Shown here: positions 22,344 to 29,003 of the stretch, piece by piece
Position numbering within the stretch: the stretch's first letter is position 1
Layout of the letters: every line of letters starts with the position of its first letter
NCBI GenBank assembly: GCA_046733635.1
Contig: JBKPPO010000198.1
Coordinates: forward strand, 1-30,808
Origin: CADEED01 sp046733635
Lineage (GTDB): Bacteria > Pseudomonadota > Gammaproteobacteria > Steroidobacterales > Steroidobacteraceae
Direction: 5' to 3'
DNA length: 30,808 nucleotides
Program-made: the position numbers and the translations under genes
The notes under the pieces: model-generated
What the model saw: only the letters and a program-made list of their open reading frames with translations
Told to the model about the DNA's origin: nothing
The model's database searches: none

Positions 22344-24962
22344 ATGCAAGAACGTTACGAAGCCGCGTCCGTCGAGCGCGCCGCGCAGAAATTCTGGGAC
22401 GAGAACCGCGTGTTCGAAGCCCGCGAGAACACGGACGCGCCCGGGGAGAAGTACTACTGCCTCTCCATGTTCCCGTACCCCTCGGGACGCCTGCACATGG
22501 GCCACGTGCGCAACTACACCATCGGTGACGTGCTCACGCGCTTCCAGAAGATGCAGGGCAAGAGCGTGTTGCAGCCCATGGGTTGGGATGCGTTCGGTCT
22601 GCCGGCCGAGAACGCGGCCATGAAGAACGGCGTGCCGCCCGCGAAGTGGACGCGCGAGAACATCGCCTACATGAAAGGCCAGCTCAAGGCGCTGGGGTTC
22701 GCCTTCGACTGGTCGCGCGAGATCGCGACTTGCGACCCGTCTTACTACCGCTGGAACCAGTGGCTGTTCCTGCGGATGCTCGAAAAGGGCATCGCGTACC
22801 GCAAGACCGGAGTCGTGAACTGGGATCCCGTGGATCAGACCGTGCTCGCCAACGAGCAGGTCATCGACGGCCGCGGCTGGCGCACGGGCGCCATCGTGGA
22901 GAAGCGCGAGATCCCGATGTACTACCTCGCGATCACGAAGTACGCCGACGAGTTGCTGGGCGATCTCGAGAAGCTGCCGGACTGGCCCGAGCGCGTGCGC
23001 ACCATGCAGGCCAACTGGATCGGCAAATCGGAAGGCTGCGAGATCTCGTTCCCGTATTCGCCGGACACCCGCGGGCTCATGGGCGCGGATGGCCAGCTCA
23101 AGGTGTTCACCACGCGTGCGGACACGTTGTTCGGCGTGACGTTCATGGCGATCGCCGCCGAACATCCGATCGCGATGGCGGCAGGCGCGAAGAACCCGGC
23201 GCTGCAGGCGTTCATCGACGAATGCCGCCGCGGCTCGACGATGGAAGCCGACATCGCCACGCAGGAGAAGAAGGGCATGCGCACGGGCTTCCACGTGCAG
23301 CATCCGTTCACCGGCCAGATGGTCGAAGTCTGGGTGGCCAACTACGTGCTCATGGCCTACGGCGAAGGCGCCGTCATGGGCGTGCCCGGCCATGACGCGC
23401 GCGACTACGAGTTCGCGCTCAAGAACAAACTACCCATCGTGCAGGTGGTGAAGTCGAAGACCGGCGCGTTCGAAAACCTGGATCCGCCGTGGCAGGAGGC
23501 TTTCGGCGAATACGGCATCACGGTGAACTCGGGCGAGTTCAGCGGGCTGGAGTTCCAGCAGGCCGTGGACAAGATCGCCACCGCGCTGGAGAAGAAAGGC
23601 CTCGGCAAGAAGCGCACGCAATGGCGACTGCGCGACTGGGGCATCTCGCGCCAGCGTTACTGGGGTTGCCCGGTGCCGCTCATCCACTGTGCCAGCTGCG
23701 GCGAAGTGCCGGTGCCGGACAAGGACCTGCCGGTGGTGCTGCCGGAGGGCCTCGTGCCCGATGGGTCGGGCAATCCGCTCAACAAGACGCCGTCGTTCCT
23801 GAACGTGAAGTGTCCCAAGTGCGGCGCCGACGCGCGCCGCGAGACGGACACGATGGATACTTTCGTCGATTCGTCCTGGTACTTCCTGCGTTTCGCCTGT
23901 CCCGACGCCAACACCATGGTGGACGAGCGGGCAAACTACTGGATGCAGGTGGACCAGTACATCGGCGGCATCGAACACGCCATCCTGCACCTGCTGTATT
24001 CGCGCTTCTGGACCAAGGTCATGCGCGACCTCGGCCTCGTGAAGGTGGACGAGCCGTTCAAGAATCTGCTCACGCAGGGCATGGTGCTCGCGCACAGTTT
24101 CTATCGCGTCGGTCCCACGGGCGCGTACACCTACTACAACCCGGCCGACGTCGATGTGGTCGACGGCAAACACGTCCTGCTCAGTGACAACCAGCCGGTG
24201 ATCGCCGGTGGCCTGGGCACGATGTCCAAGAACAAGAACAACGGCGTGGATCCGAACGGTATCATCGAGCAGTTCGGCGCGGACACCGCGCGCCTGTTCA
24301 TGATGTTCACTGCGCCGCCCGAACAGACGCTCGAGTGGTCGGAAGAGGGCGTGCAGGGCTCGTTCCGTTTCATCCGGCGTTTGTGGAAGGCCGTGTTCGA
24401 CCAGGTGAACGCGCCGCCCCCGGCGGATGCCATCACCACCACCGAATTCGACAAGAGCAAGCTCGACGCCGCGCAGAAGGATATGCGGCGCGTGGCGCAT
24501 TCGACGCTGGCGAAGGTCACCGATGATCTCGGCCGCCGCCGCAGCTTCAATACCGCCGTCGCCTCGGTCATGGAATTGCTCAACGCGATCTCGAAGTTCG
24601 ACAGCTCCACGCTGGCCGGCCGCGTGGTGGCGCACGAAGCGCTGGAGATCGCGGTCATGTGTCTCTCGCCGATCATCCCGCACGTCACCCACGAACTCTG
24701 GGCGCAACTGGGTCACGAGACGGCGCTGGCCACGGAGCGCTGGTGGCAGCCGGATGCCGAGGCGCTGGTGCAGGATTCCATCGAGATCTCGGTTCAAGTG
24801 AACGGCAAGATGCGCGCCCGCGTCGCCGTGGCCGCGGATGCCACCGACGAAGCCGCCATCGCCGCCGCGCAGGCCGACGTGAACGTGCAGAAGTTCATGG
24901 AGGGCAAGCCGGTGAAGAAGGCTATCTACGTGAAGGGCAAGCTGGTCAACATCGTCGTATGA
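22344..24962 (+). CDS. leuS: Leucyl-tRNA synthetase
   Basis: An 872-residue class I aminoacyl-tRNA synthetase of normal bacterial length. The HIGH-type motif is H51-M-G-H54 in YPSGRLHMGHVRNYT. The CP1 editing domain spans about 220-410, including FTTRADTLFGVTF and a GVPGHDARDYEFA stretch. Two Cys-x-x-Cys pairs (CASCGE, CPKCGAD) form a zinc-binding module. The catalytic loop normally KMSKS reads T626-M-S-K-N630 (GTMSKNKNNGVDPN), keeping the second lysine but altering the first and last positions. The anticodon-binding and C-terminal domains follow, ending KAIYVKGKLVNIVV. The ATG at 22344 gives the standard MQERY N-terminus; a 41-codon upstream extension is not credible. lptE follows directly, as in other gammaproteobacteria. 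Confidence 0.97.
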   Translation: MQERYEAASVERAAQKFWDENRVFEARENTDAPGEKYYCLSMFPYPSGRLHMGHVRNYTIGDVLTRFQKMQGKSVLQPMGWDAFGLPAENAAMKNGVPPAKWTRENIAYMKGQLKALGFAFDWSREIATCDPSYYRWNQWLFLRMLEKGIAYRKTGVVNWDPVDQTVLANEQVIDGRGWRTGAIVEKREIPMYYLAITKYADELLGDLEKLPDWPERVRTMQANWIGKSEGCEISFPYSPDTRGLMGADGQLKVFTTRADTLFGVTFMAIAAEHPIAMAAGAKNPALQAFIDECRRGSTMEADIATQEKKGMRTGFHVQHPFTGQMVEVWVANYVLMAYGEGAVMGVPGHDARDYEFALKNKLPIVQVVKSKTGAFENLDPPWQEAFGEYGITVNSGEFSGLEFQQAVDKIATALEKKGLGKKRTQWRLRDWGISRQRYWGCPVPLIHCASCGEVPVPDKDLPVVLPEGLVPDGSGNPLNKTPSFLNVKCPKCGADARRETDTMDTFVDSSWYFLRFACPDANTMVDERANYWMQVDQYIGGIEHAILHLLYSRFWTKVMRDLGLVKVDEPFKNLLTQGMVLAHSFYRVGPTGAYTYYNPADVDVVDGKHVLLSDNQPVIAGGLGTMSKNKNNGVDPNGIIEQFGADTARLFMMFTAPPEQTLEWSEEGVQGSFRFIRRLWKAVFDQVNAPPPADAITTTEFDKSKLDAAQKDMRRVAHSTLAKVTDDLGRRRSFNTAVASVMELLNAISKFDSSTLAGRVVAHEALEIAVMCLSPIIPHVTHELWAQLGHETALATERWWQPDAEALVQDSIEISVQVNGKMRARVAVAADATDEAAIAAAQADVNVQKFMEGKPVKKAIYVKGKLVNIVV

Positions 24963-25036
24963 GTTTCTCCCTCCGTCATCTGCTGCGGGCTGGAGGGGAG
25001 GGGACTGACTCCATTCATCGAGAGGGAATGCACCGG

Positions 25037-25537
25037 ATGATTGGCACTCGTTGGCTATCAAAGGGGACTGTCCCCGTCCTCGCGGCGTCGCTACTGCTGG
25101 CGTCCTGCGGCTTCCACCTGCAGGGACGCCAGCCGCTGCCCGCCGCGTTCGAATACACCTTCGTCGAGTCTCGCGACGAACAGACCAACTTCGTTCAGGA
25201 CCTGCGCAAGGCGCTGATCGCCTCGAACGTCAACGTGATCGCCACGAAGGGTTCGTCTGGCGCCGTGATCACGGTGCACGAGGACGAGCTCACGGAGCGG
25301 ATCCTGTCCGTATCCGCGCGCAACATCCCCACCGAATACGAGCTCACGTACGAGGTACGGTTCTCGGTGACCTCGGATGGCAAGACGCTCATCGACCAGG
25401 AAGAGATCTCCGCCACGCGCGACATCAGCTTCGACGAGACGCAGCTCCTCGCGAAGGAGCGTGAGCAGGAGATCCTGAGCGAGGCGCTGGCGCGCGATCT
25501 GGTCGCGCTGGTGATGCGGCGCCTAGCGGCGCTTTGA
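25037..25537 (+). CDS. lptE: LPS-assembly lipoprotein LptE
   Basis: A 166-residue outer-membrane lipoprotein that plugs the LptD barrel for LPS export. The lipobox L-A-S-C24 and the following GFHLQG are the classical LptE signature. The mature part has the family's alternating strands (EYTFVESRD, NVNVIATKGSSGAVITVHEDELTERILSVSARN, EYELTYEVRFSV) and a C-terminal helix ending LARDLVALVMRRLAAL. The start is uncertain: ATG at 25037 (AGAGGG ten bases upstream) gives a normal signal peptide. ATG at 25028 is too close to that site. ATG at 24959, overlapping the leuS stop, gives a 49-residue pre-cysteine region. The signal-peptide codons contain the palindrome GGGGACTGTCCCC. The position after leuS supports the identity. 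Confidence 0.92.
   Translation: MIGTRWLSKGTVPVLAASLLLASCGFHLQGRQPLPAAFEYTFVESRDEQTNFVQDLRKALIASNVNVIATKGSSGAVITVHEDELTERILSVSARNIPTEYELTYEVRFSVTSDGKTLIDQEEISATRDISFDETQLLAKEREQEILSEALARDLVALVMRRLAAL
25063..25075. repeat. 13-bp palindrome GGGGACTGTCCCC inside the lptE signal-peptide region
   Basis: GGGGAC and GTCCCC flank a single central T, encoding part of KGTVPV in the LptE signal peptide. A related partial copy, AGGGGACTG, lies 62 bp upstream at 24999-25007, in the short region between leuS and the preferred lptE start. Palindromes of this kind recur as small dispersed repeats in some proteobacterial genomes, a recollection I cannot verify here. Confidence 0.5.
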
Positions 25538-25551
25538 CGCCGGCGGACGTC

Positions 25552-26031
25552 ATGCGCGTGGGGCGCGAGCCGCACGCGGACGTGCTCGGGCTCGCGGCGC
25601 GCTACGGTCTCACATTGCGGCAGCTCCCGTCGGGCGAACACCTGCCCGGGTCCTACTGGGGCGAGAGTGAAGCGGGCCTGCGTGGCAACGAGCTCTTCGT
25701 GCGGCCGGATACCCCACTCCACTCGTTGCTGCACGAACTCAGCCACTACGTGTGCATGTCCGGCGCGCGGCGCGCAGGACTCGATCGCGACGCGGGTGGC
25801 GACGATGACGAGGAATGCGCCGTCTGCTACCTGCAGATTCTGCTGGCCGACCAGTTCGCGGGATTCGGCCGCGATCGCATGCTCGCCGACATGGACGCCT
25901 GGGGTTACACCTTCCGCCTGGGCAGCGCGCGCGCCTGGTTCGAGCAGGATGCGGCAGATGCCTGCATCTGGTTGCGCGCGAATGGCGTAATAAGCGACAT
26001 GGGTCAGCCTACCTTCGCGCTCCGCGCATGA
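25552..26031 (+). CDS. Putative HExxH zinc metalloprotein, function unknown
   Basis: A 159-residue protein I do not recognise. It contains H61-E-L-S-H65 (LHSLLHELSHYVCMSG), the zinc-binding and catalytic motif of gluzincin-like metallopeptidases. It also has an acidic stretch DDDEECAVCYLQILLADQ (85-101), whose E87 or E88 could be the third ligand. There is no signal peptide or membrane helix, so it is probably cytosolic. The remainder is rich in Asp and Trp (ADMDAWGYTFRLGSARAWFEQDAADACIW). The start is uncertain: ATG at 25552 is preferred; TTG at 25534 would overlap the lptE stop (TTGA). The next gene overlaps it by ATGA. The position after lptE is normally held by holA, which this is not. 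Peptidase activity is inference. Confidence 0.72.
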   Translation: MRVGREPHADVLGLAARYGLTLRQLPSGEHLPGSYWGESEAGLRGNELFVRPDTPLHSLLHELSHYVCMSGARRAGLDRDAGGDDDEECAVCYLQILLADQFAGFGRDRMLADMDAWGYTFRLGSARAWFEQDAADACIWLRANGVISDMGQPTFALRA

Positions 26032-26909
26032 AATTCTGGATCGCCGCAGCGGCGGCGCTCGCGATTCCCGTGGTGATCGCCGCCTGCGGCGGCCTCGCGT
26101 TCACCGCGGCGAACGCACCTGCCTGGTTCGGCGACTTCGAGCGCGACGCCAATCGCGCCTATGGCGCCGCCGATCGTCAGCGCCTCGATGTGTACGCGCC
26201 GCCGGGCGCACGCGACCGGCCCATCATCGTGTTCTGGTACGGCGGCAGTTTCGAGAATGGCCGCAAGTCGCAGTACCGCTTCGTGGGTGCGGCGCTCGCC
26301 GAGGCGGGTTACGTGGTGGTGATCCCCGACTACCGTCTGTATCCCGAAGTGAAATTCCCGGGGTTCGTGGAAGACGGCGCGGCCGCGCTCGAGTGGGTAG
26401 TCAGTCATGCCGACGGAATCGGTGGCGATGCCGGACGCATCTATCTGGCCGGTCATTCCGCTGGTGCGCATCTCGCCGGCATGGTGGCCTACGACACCTC
26501 GTATCTCGAGAAGCGCGGACTGAAGCCCGGTGTGGTGAAGGGTTTCATCGGGCTTTCCGGACCGTATGCCCTGGATCCGGACTCGGACACCCTGCGCACC
26601 ATCTTCGGTGCTCCGTATTCGCACGCCGATTGGCAGCCCACGCAATTCGTGAAGCCCGGCGCGCCGCCGGCACTGCTGCTGCACGGCGACGCCGACACGG
26701 TAGTTTGGGTCTCACATTCGCGCCGGATGGCGGATGCGCTGACGGCCGCGGGAGTGCCGGTGACGTTGAAGACGTATGCGGGGCGCGGGCATCGCGACAC
26801 CGTCGCCGCGTTCACGCCCGTGGCGCCGCGCACGTTGCCCGTGCTGGCGGAGATCCGCAGGTTCGTCGGGGAAGGAGAGAGGCGCGATGGGGTCGCCACC
26901 GCGCCTTGA
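26028..26909 (+). CDS. Alpha/beta-hydrolase esterase, probable lipoprotein
   Basis: A 293-residue alpha/beta-hydrolase of the BD-FAE/carboxylesterase type. The N-terminus (MKFWIAAAAALAIPVVIAAC) has a lipobox-like I-A-A-C20, suggesting a lipoprotein. The oxyanion-hole motif is FWYGGSF (69-75; HGGG in relatives). The nucleophile S144 sits in GHSAG, the acid is probably D223 in HGDADTVV, and the base H255 in GRGHRDTV. VVIPDYRLYPEVKFPGFVEDGAAALEWV is typical of the family. The substrate is unknown; short-chain or acyl esters are usual. It starts at ATG 26028, overlapping the HExxH gene (ATGA), so it probably sits at the end of the leuS-lptE unit. Annotating a longer frame from 25815 would wrongly absorb the preceding gene. 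Confidence 0.88.
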   Translation: MKFWIAAAAALAIPVVIAACGGLAFTAANAPAWFGDFERDANRAYGAADRQRLDVYAPPGARDRPIIVFWYGGSFENGRKSQYRFVGAALAEAGYVVVIPDYRLYPEVKFPGFVEDGAAALEWVVSHADGIGGDAGRIYLAGHSAGAHLAGMVAYDTSYLEKRGLKPGVVKGFIGLSGPYALDPDSDTLRTIFGAPYSHADWQPTQFVKPGAPPALLLHGDADTVVWVSHSRRMADALTAAGVPVTLKTYAGRGHRDTVAAFTPVAPRTLPVLAEIRRFVGEGERRDGVATAP

Positions 26910-27119
26910 GAGAGTTTTTTGCCGGGCTGACGGAGACGTCAGCGAAATGAGGAGGAGTCGTTTCAGTACCTCCGCCTCCATCACCCGGCCTTCGACCGAC
27001 GGTCCCTGCGTTGAGCAGACGCAGATCCCGCTAGCAGGTGTAACGGCGGGGGACTTTGAAACTTTAGGGCGTCTCTGCGAAAAACTTTCGCATGACATAA
27101 CGGGGGGGCGGGCAGTAGG
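26910..27119. other. Intergenic region between convergent genes with two hairpins
   Basis: This 210-bp gap separates the esterase stop from the histidine kinase stop. It has two perfect short hairpins: GCTGACG/CGTCAGC with loop GAGA (26926-26943), preceded rather than followed by TTTTTT, and TGCGAAA/TTTCGCA with loop AAC (27076-27092). Neither has a T-tract on its 3' side, so I do not call either a rho-independent terminator. Base composition is slightly more AT-rich than the surroundings, and I see no plausible gene here. Confidence 0.5.
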
Positions 27120-28289
27120 TCAGAAGCTCAACACGAAGGCGGCGCCGTTCTCCAGCGGCCGCACGTGCCGCACGCGACCGCCCATCCCGTACATGAGCTG
27201 GCGCACCACGGTCAGGCCGATTCCATTGCCGCCTTCGCGCGCGCTGAAGAACGGCAGGAAAATCTGTCGTTCGAGCCCCGCGGGCACGCCAGGTCCGTTG
27301 TCGCGCACGACGATCTGCAATCGCCCGCCGCGGCTCTGGCGCGCCTGTACCCACAGGCGAGGCTGGGAAACCTCGGCGGTGGCTTGCTCCGCGTTCTGGA
27401 TCATCGCGAGCAGCACCTGTTCGAGTTGGCCTTCGTCGGCGAGCAGCCGCAGCGTCGTAGAGGCCAACTCGAAAGTCGCATCTCCGCCGCGCGCTGACCA
27501 CACGGGCGCGACCGCCTGTCGCAGCCGGTGGAACATCGCGTCCAGGTCCACCGGAGCCATCGTGGGGGCAGGCCACTGACTCAACTTGCGGAAGTTGGTG
27601 ACGAAGGTGGACAGGTGATCCGATCGTCGGGCGATCGCGTCGAGAGCGGTGCGCAGGTCGGCAGCGCCGTGAGGATCATCGAGCAGTCCCTGCGCGGTTT
27701 CGCTGAGGCTGCGAATCGGCGTCAGCGAGTTCATGATCTCGTGGGTCAGGACCTGCAAGAGCTGCTGCCAGGCGCGCAGGGATTCGGTTTCGAGCTCGCG
27801 TTCGAGCGGCACGAGCACGATCAGGGTCCGCGGACGGCCGTCGACGGCCAGTTCCTGGCGCTGAAGTTGCCAGCGCTCGGGGCCGCGCTCGGTGTCGAGC
27901 AGAACCGGTCCGGGCAACGACGTCTCGCCTAACAACTTCTCCAGCGCCGCCGTTTCGCGGACTCCGCCGGGCGCGGCGAGTCGGCGCGCCCGGCTGCTCA
28001 AGGGCTGCGGGCCATGCGCGGAGTCCTTCACCCAGGCGGCGACGGGCAGGTGTTCGAGGAATGCCTCGAGGAGCGCCAGACGTTGCGCATCCGCGGCGCG
28101 CGGCGGATCCGGCACGCGAGAAGCGGACGGGCGGGCGCGCGCCAGCGGCCATGCGGCCGTGAGCCCCATCAGGAACAGCAACGCCGCGCCGGTCCACACA
28201 CGCGCGGAGCCCTGGGCGAGCGCGGCGCAGATGCCGGCGGCCGGCAACGCGAGCAACGCCACCAGCAGTCGGCTCCGGTCAGAGCCCAT
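27120..28289 (-). CDS. Membrane sensor histidine kinase (NtrY-like)
   Basis: A 389-residue two-component kinase. Two N-terminal transmembrane helices (about 7-26 and 31-50) leave almost no periplasmic loop, so it may sense within the membrane or cytoplasm. A PAS-like segment covers about 72-165 (LLEAFLEHLPVAAWVKDS, VPLERELETES). The phosphoacceptor is H183 in LTHEIMNSLTPIRSLSETA, the HisKA form with a following Asn seen in NtrY/AtoS-like kinases. The ATPase domain has N299 (MIQNAEQA), D330-N-G-P-G and GGNGIGLTVVRQL. It is translated right after its response regulator, with an 11-bp overlap (start 28289, regulator stop at 28279). The pair is divergent from the ABC exporter genes, which are its most likely target. 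Confidence 0.93.
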   Translation of the reverse strand: MGSDRSRLLVALLALPAAGICAALAQGSARVWTGAALLFLMGLTAAWPLARARPSASRVPDPPRAADAQRLALLEAFLEHLPVAAWVKDSAHGPQPLSSRARRLAAPGGVRETAALEKLLGETSLPGPVLLDTERGPERWQLQRQELAVDGRPRTLIVLVPLERELETESLRAWQQLLQVLTHEIMNSLTPIRSLSETAQGLLDDPHGAADLRTALDAIARRSDHLSTFVTNFRKLSQWPAPTMAPVDLDAMFHRLRQAVAPVWSARGGDATFELASTTLRLLADEGQLEQVLLAMIQNAEQATAEVSQPRLWVQARQSRGGRLQIVVRDNGPGVPAGLERQIFLPFFSAREGGNGIGLTVVRQLMYGMGGRVRHVRPLENGAAFVLSF

Positions 28290-28851
28290 ATTTCTCGAGT
28301 CGGCGATACAACGCGGCGCGCGAGAGCCCGAGTGCGCGCGCGGCGGAACTCAGGTTGCCTTGCGCTTCCGCCATCGCGGCCATGACCGCGGCCCGCTCCT
28401 GCACCGCCAGCGATTGAGTGGGCGCTGCAGGCGTTGCAGGGACTTCTTCGATCGGCGATTGCGCCCGCTGCAGCGCTTCCTGACACGTGGCCACCAGCCG
28501 GACGTTGTCCCAGGGCTTCACGATGAAGTCGAATGCGCCGCGCCGAAGCGCGCGCACCGCGAGTTCGATGTCGCCGTATGCGGTCAACACGACGATGGCC
28601 GGCGCATTCGCGCGGGACAACACTTCATCGAGCAGGCGAAGTCCTTGCGCGCCATCGCTGCGTCCGGGTCCGAAGTTCAGATCCAGGAGCATCAGCGCAG
28701 GCCGAAGCCGGTCGAGTGCCGCGAACAGCTCACTTGGCCGGCGCAGGCAGGTGACCGGCGCGACGCGCCGCTGCAGCAACAGCTGCGCGGCGATACCCAC
28801 GTCGGGGTCGTCATCGAGCAACAGGATCGAGCGGGCGGCGGAGTCGGGCAC
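28279..28851 (-). CDS. Response regulator: REC plus Fis-type HTH, no AAA+ domain
   Basis: A 190-residue regulator. The receiver domain covers about 6-125: acidic D13-D-D15 (ILLLDDDPDVG), phospho-acceptor D57 (LMLLDLNFG), a Thr-Ala pair (VVLTAYGD) and the conserved Lys in FIVKPWDN. A short linker leads to a Fis-type helix-turn-helix at the C-terminus (MAEAQGNLSSAARALGLSRAALYRRLEKYGL). NtrC-type regulators carry a sigma-54-interacting AAA+ domain between these two parts; it is absent here, as in ActR/RegA-type regulators. I chose GTG at 28851, just before the first beta strand. An in-frame ATG at 29058 would add 69 low-complexity residues and run into the divergent exporter gene. It is encoded before, and overlaps, its kinase gene. 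Confidence 0.85.
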   Translation of the reverse strand: MPDSAARSILLLDDDPDVGIAAQLLLQRRVAPVTCLRRPSELFAALDRLRPALMLLDLNFGPGRSDGAQGLRLLDEVLSRANAPAIVVLTAYGDIELAVRALRRGAFDFIVKPWDNVRLVATCQEALQRAQSPIEEVPATPAAPTQSLAVQERAAVMAAMAEAQGNLSSAARALGLSRAALYRRLEKYGL

Positions 28852-28912
28852 GCCATGTATGTTCGCAAGGATGCGCTCCGGCGCGCCAGCCGGGTGTTCG
28901 AAACCGGACAGG

Positions 28913-28945
28913 GGGATTCTCGCGCGGCGCGCCGCGAGGGATTCT
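28913..28945. promoter_or_regulatory. Repeated and dyad motifs in the divergent regulator/exporter promoter region
   Basis: GGGATTCT occurs twice in the same orientation (28913-28920 and 28938-28945). Between the copies lies a CTCGCG/CGCGAG dyad with an 8-bp spacer. All of it sits in the roughly 150-bp gap between the response regulator start (28851, minus) and the exporter start (29004, plus). This is where the regulator would be expected to bind. No binding evidence exists beyond position and symmetry. Confidence 0.3.
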
Positions 28946-29003
28946 GCGCTCGATGCAGAGCGCGCCTGCCAAACCTCGCCTCGTTGCCCATGCCGGAACC
29001 GCC

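Noticed and set aside
21585..23393. 602-codon minus-strand frame opposite the araC-type gene's upstream region and leuS
   Set aside because: It overlaps the leuS start and part of araC in another frame, has no family motifs and spans a promoter region.
23430..25061. 543-codon minus-strand frame opposite leuS and the start of lptE
   Set aside because: It is a shadow of leuS codon periodicity; the sequence is His/Arg/Val-rich with no domain.
26926..26943. GCTGACG/CGTCAGC hairpin as a terminator for the esterase gene
   Set aside because: The T-run lies before the stem on the plus strand and no T-run follows on either strand, so intrinsic termination is not supported.
26776..27579. Plus-strand frame bridging the esterase, the intergenic gap and the kinase
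   Set aside because: It overlaps parts of two good genes on different frames or strands, and its Ser/Arg/Pro-rich sequence shows no motif.
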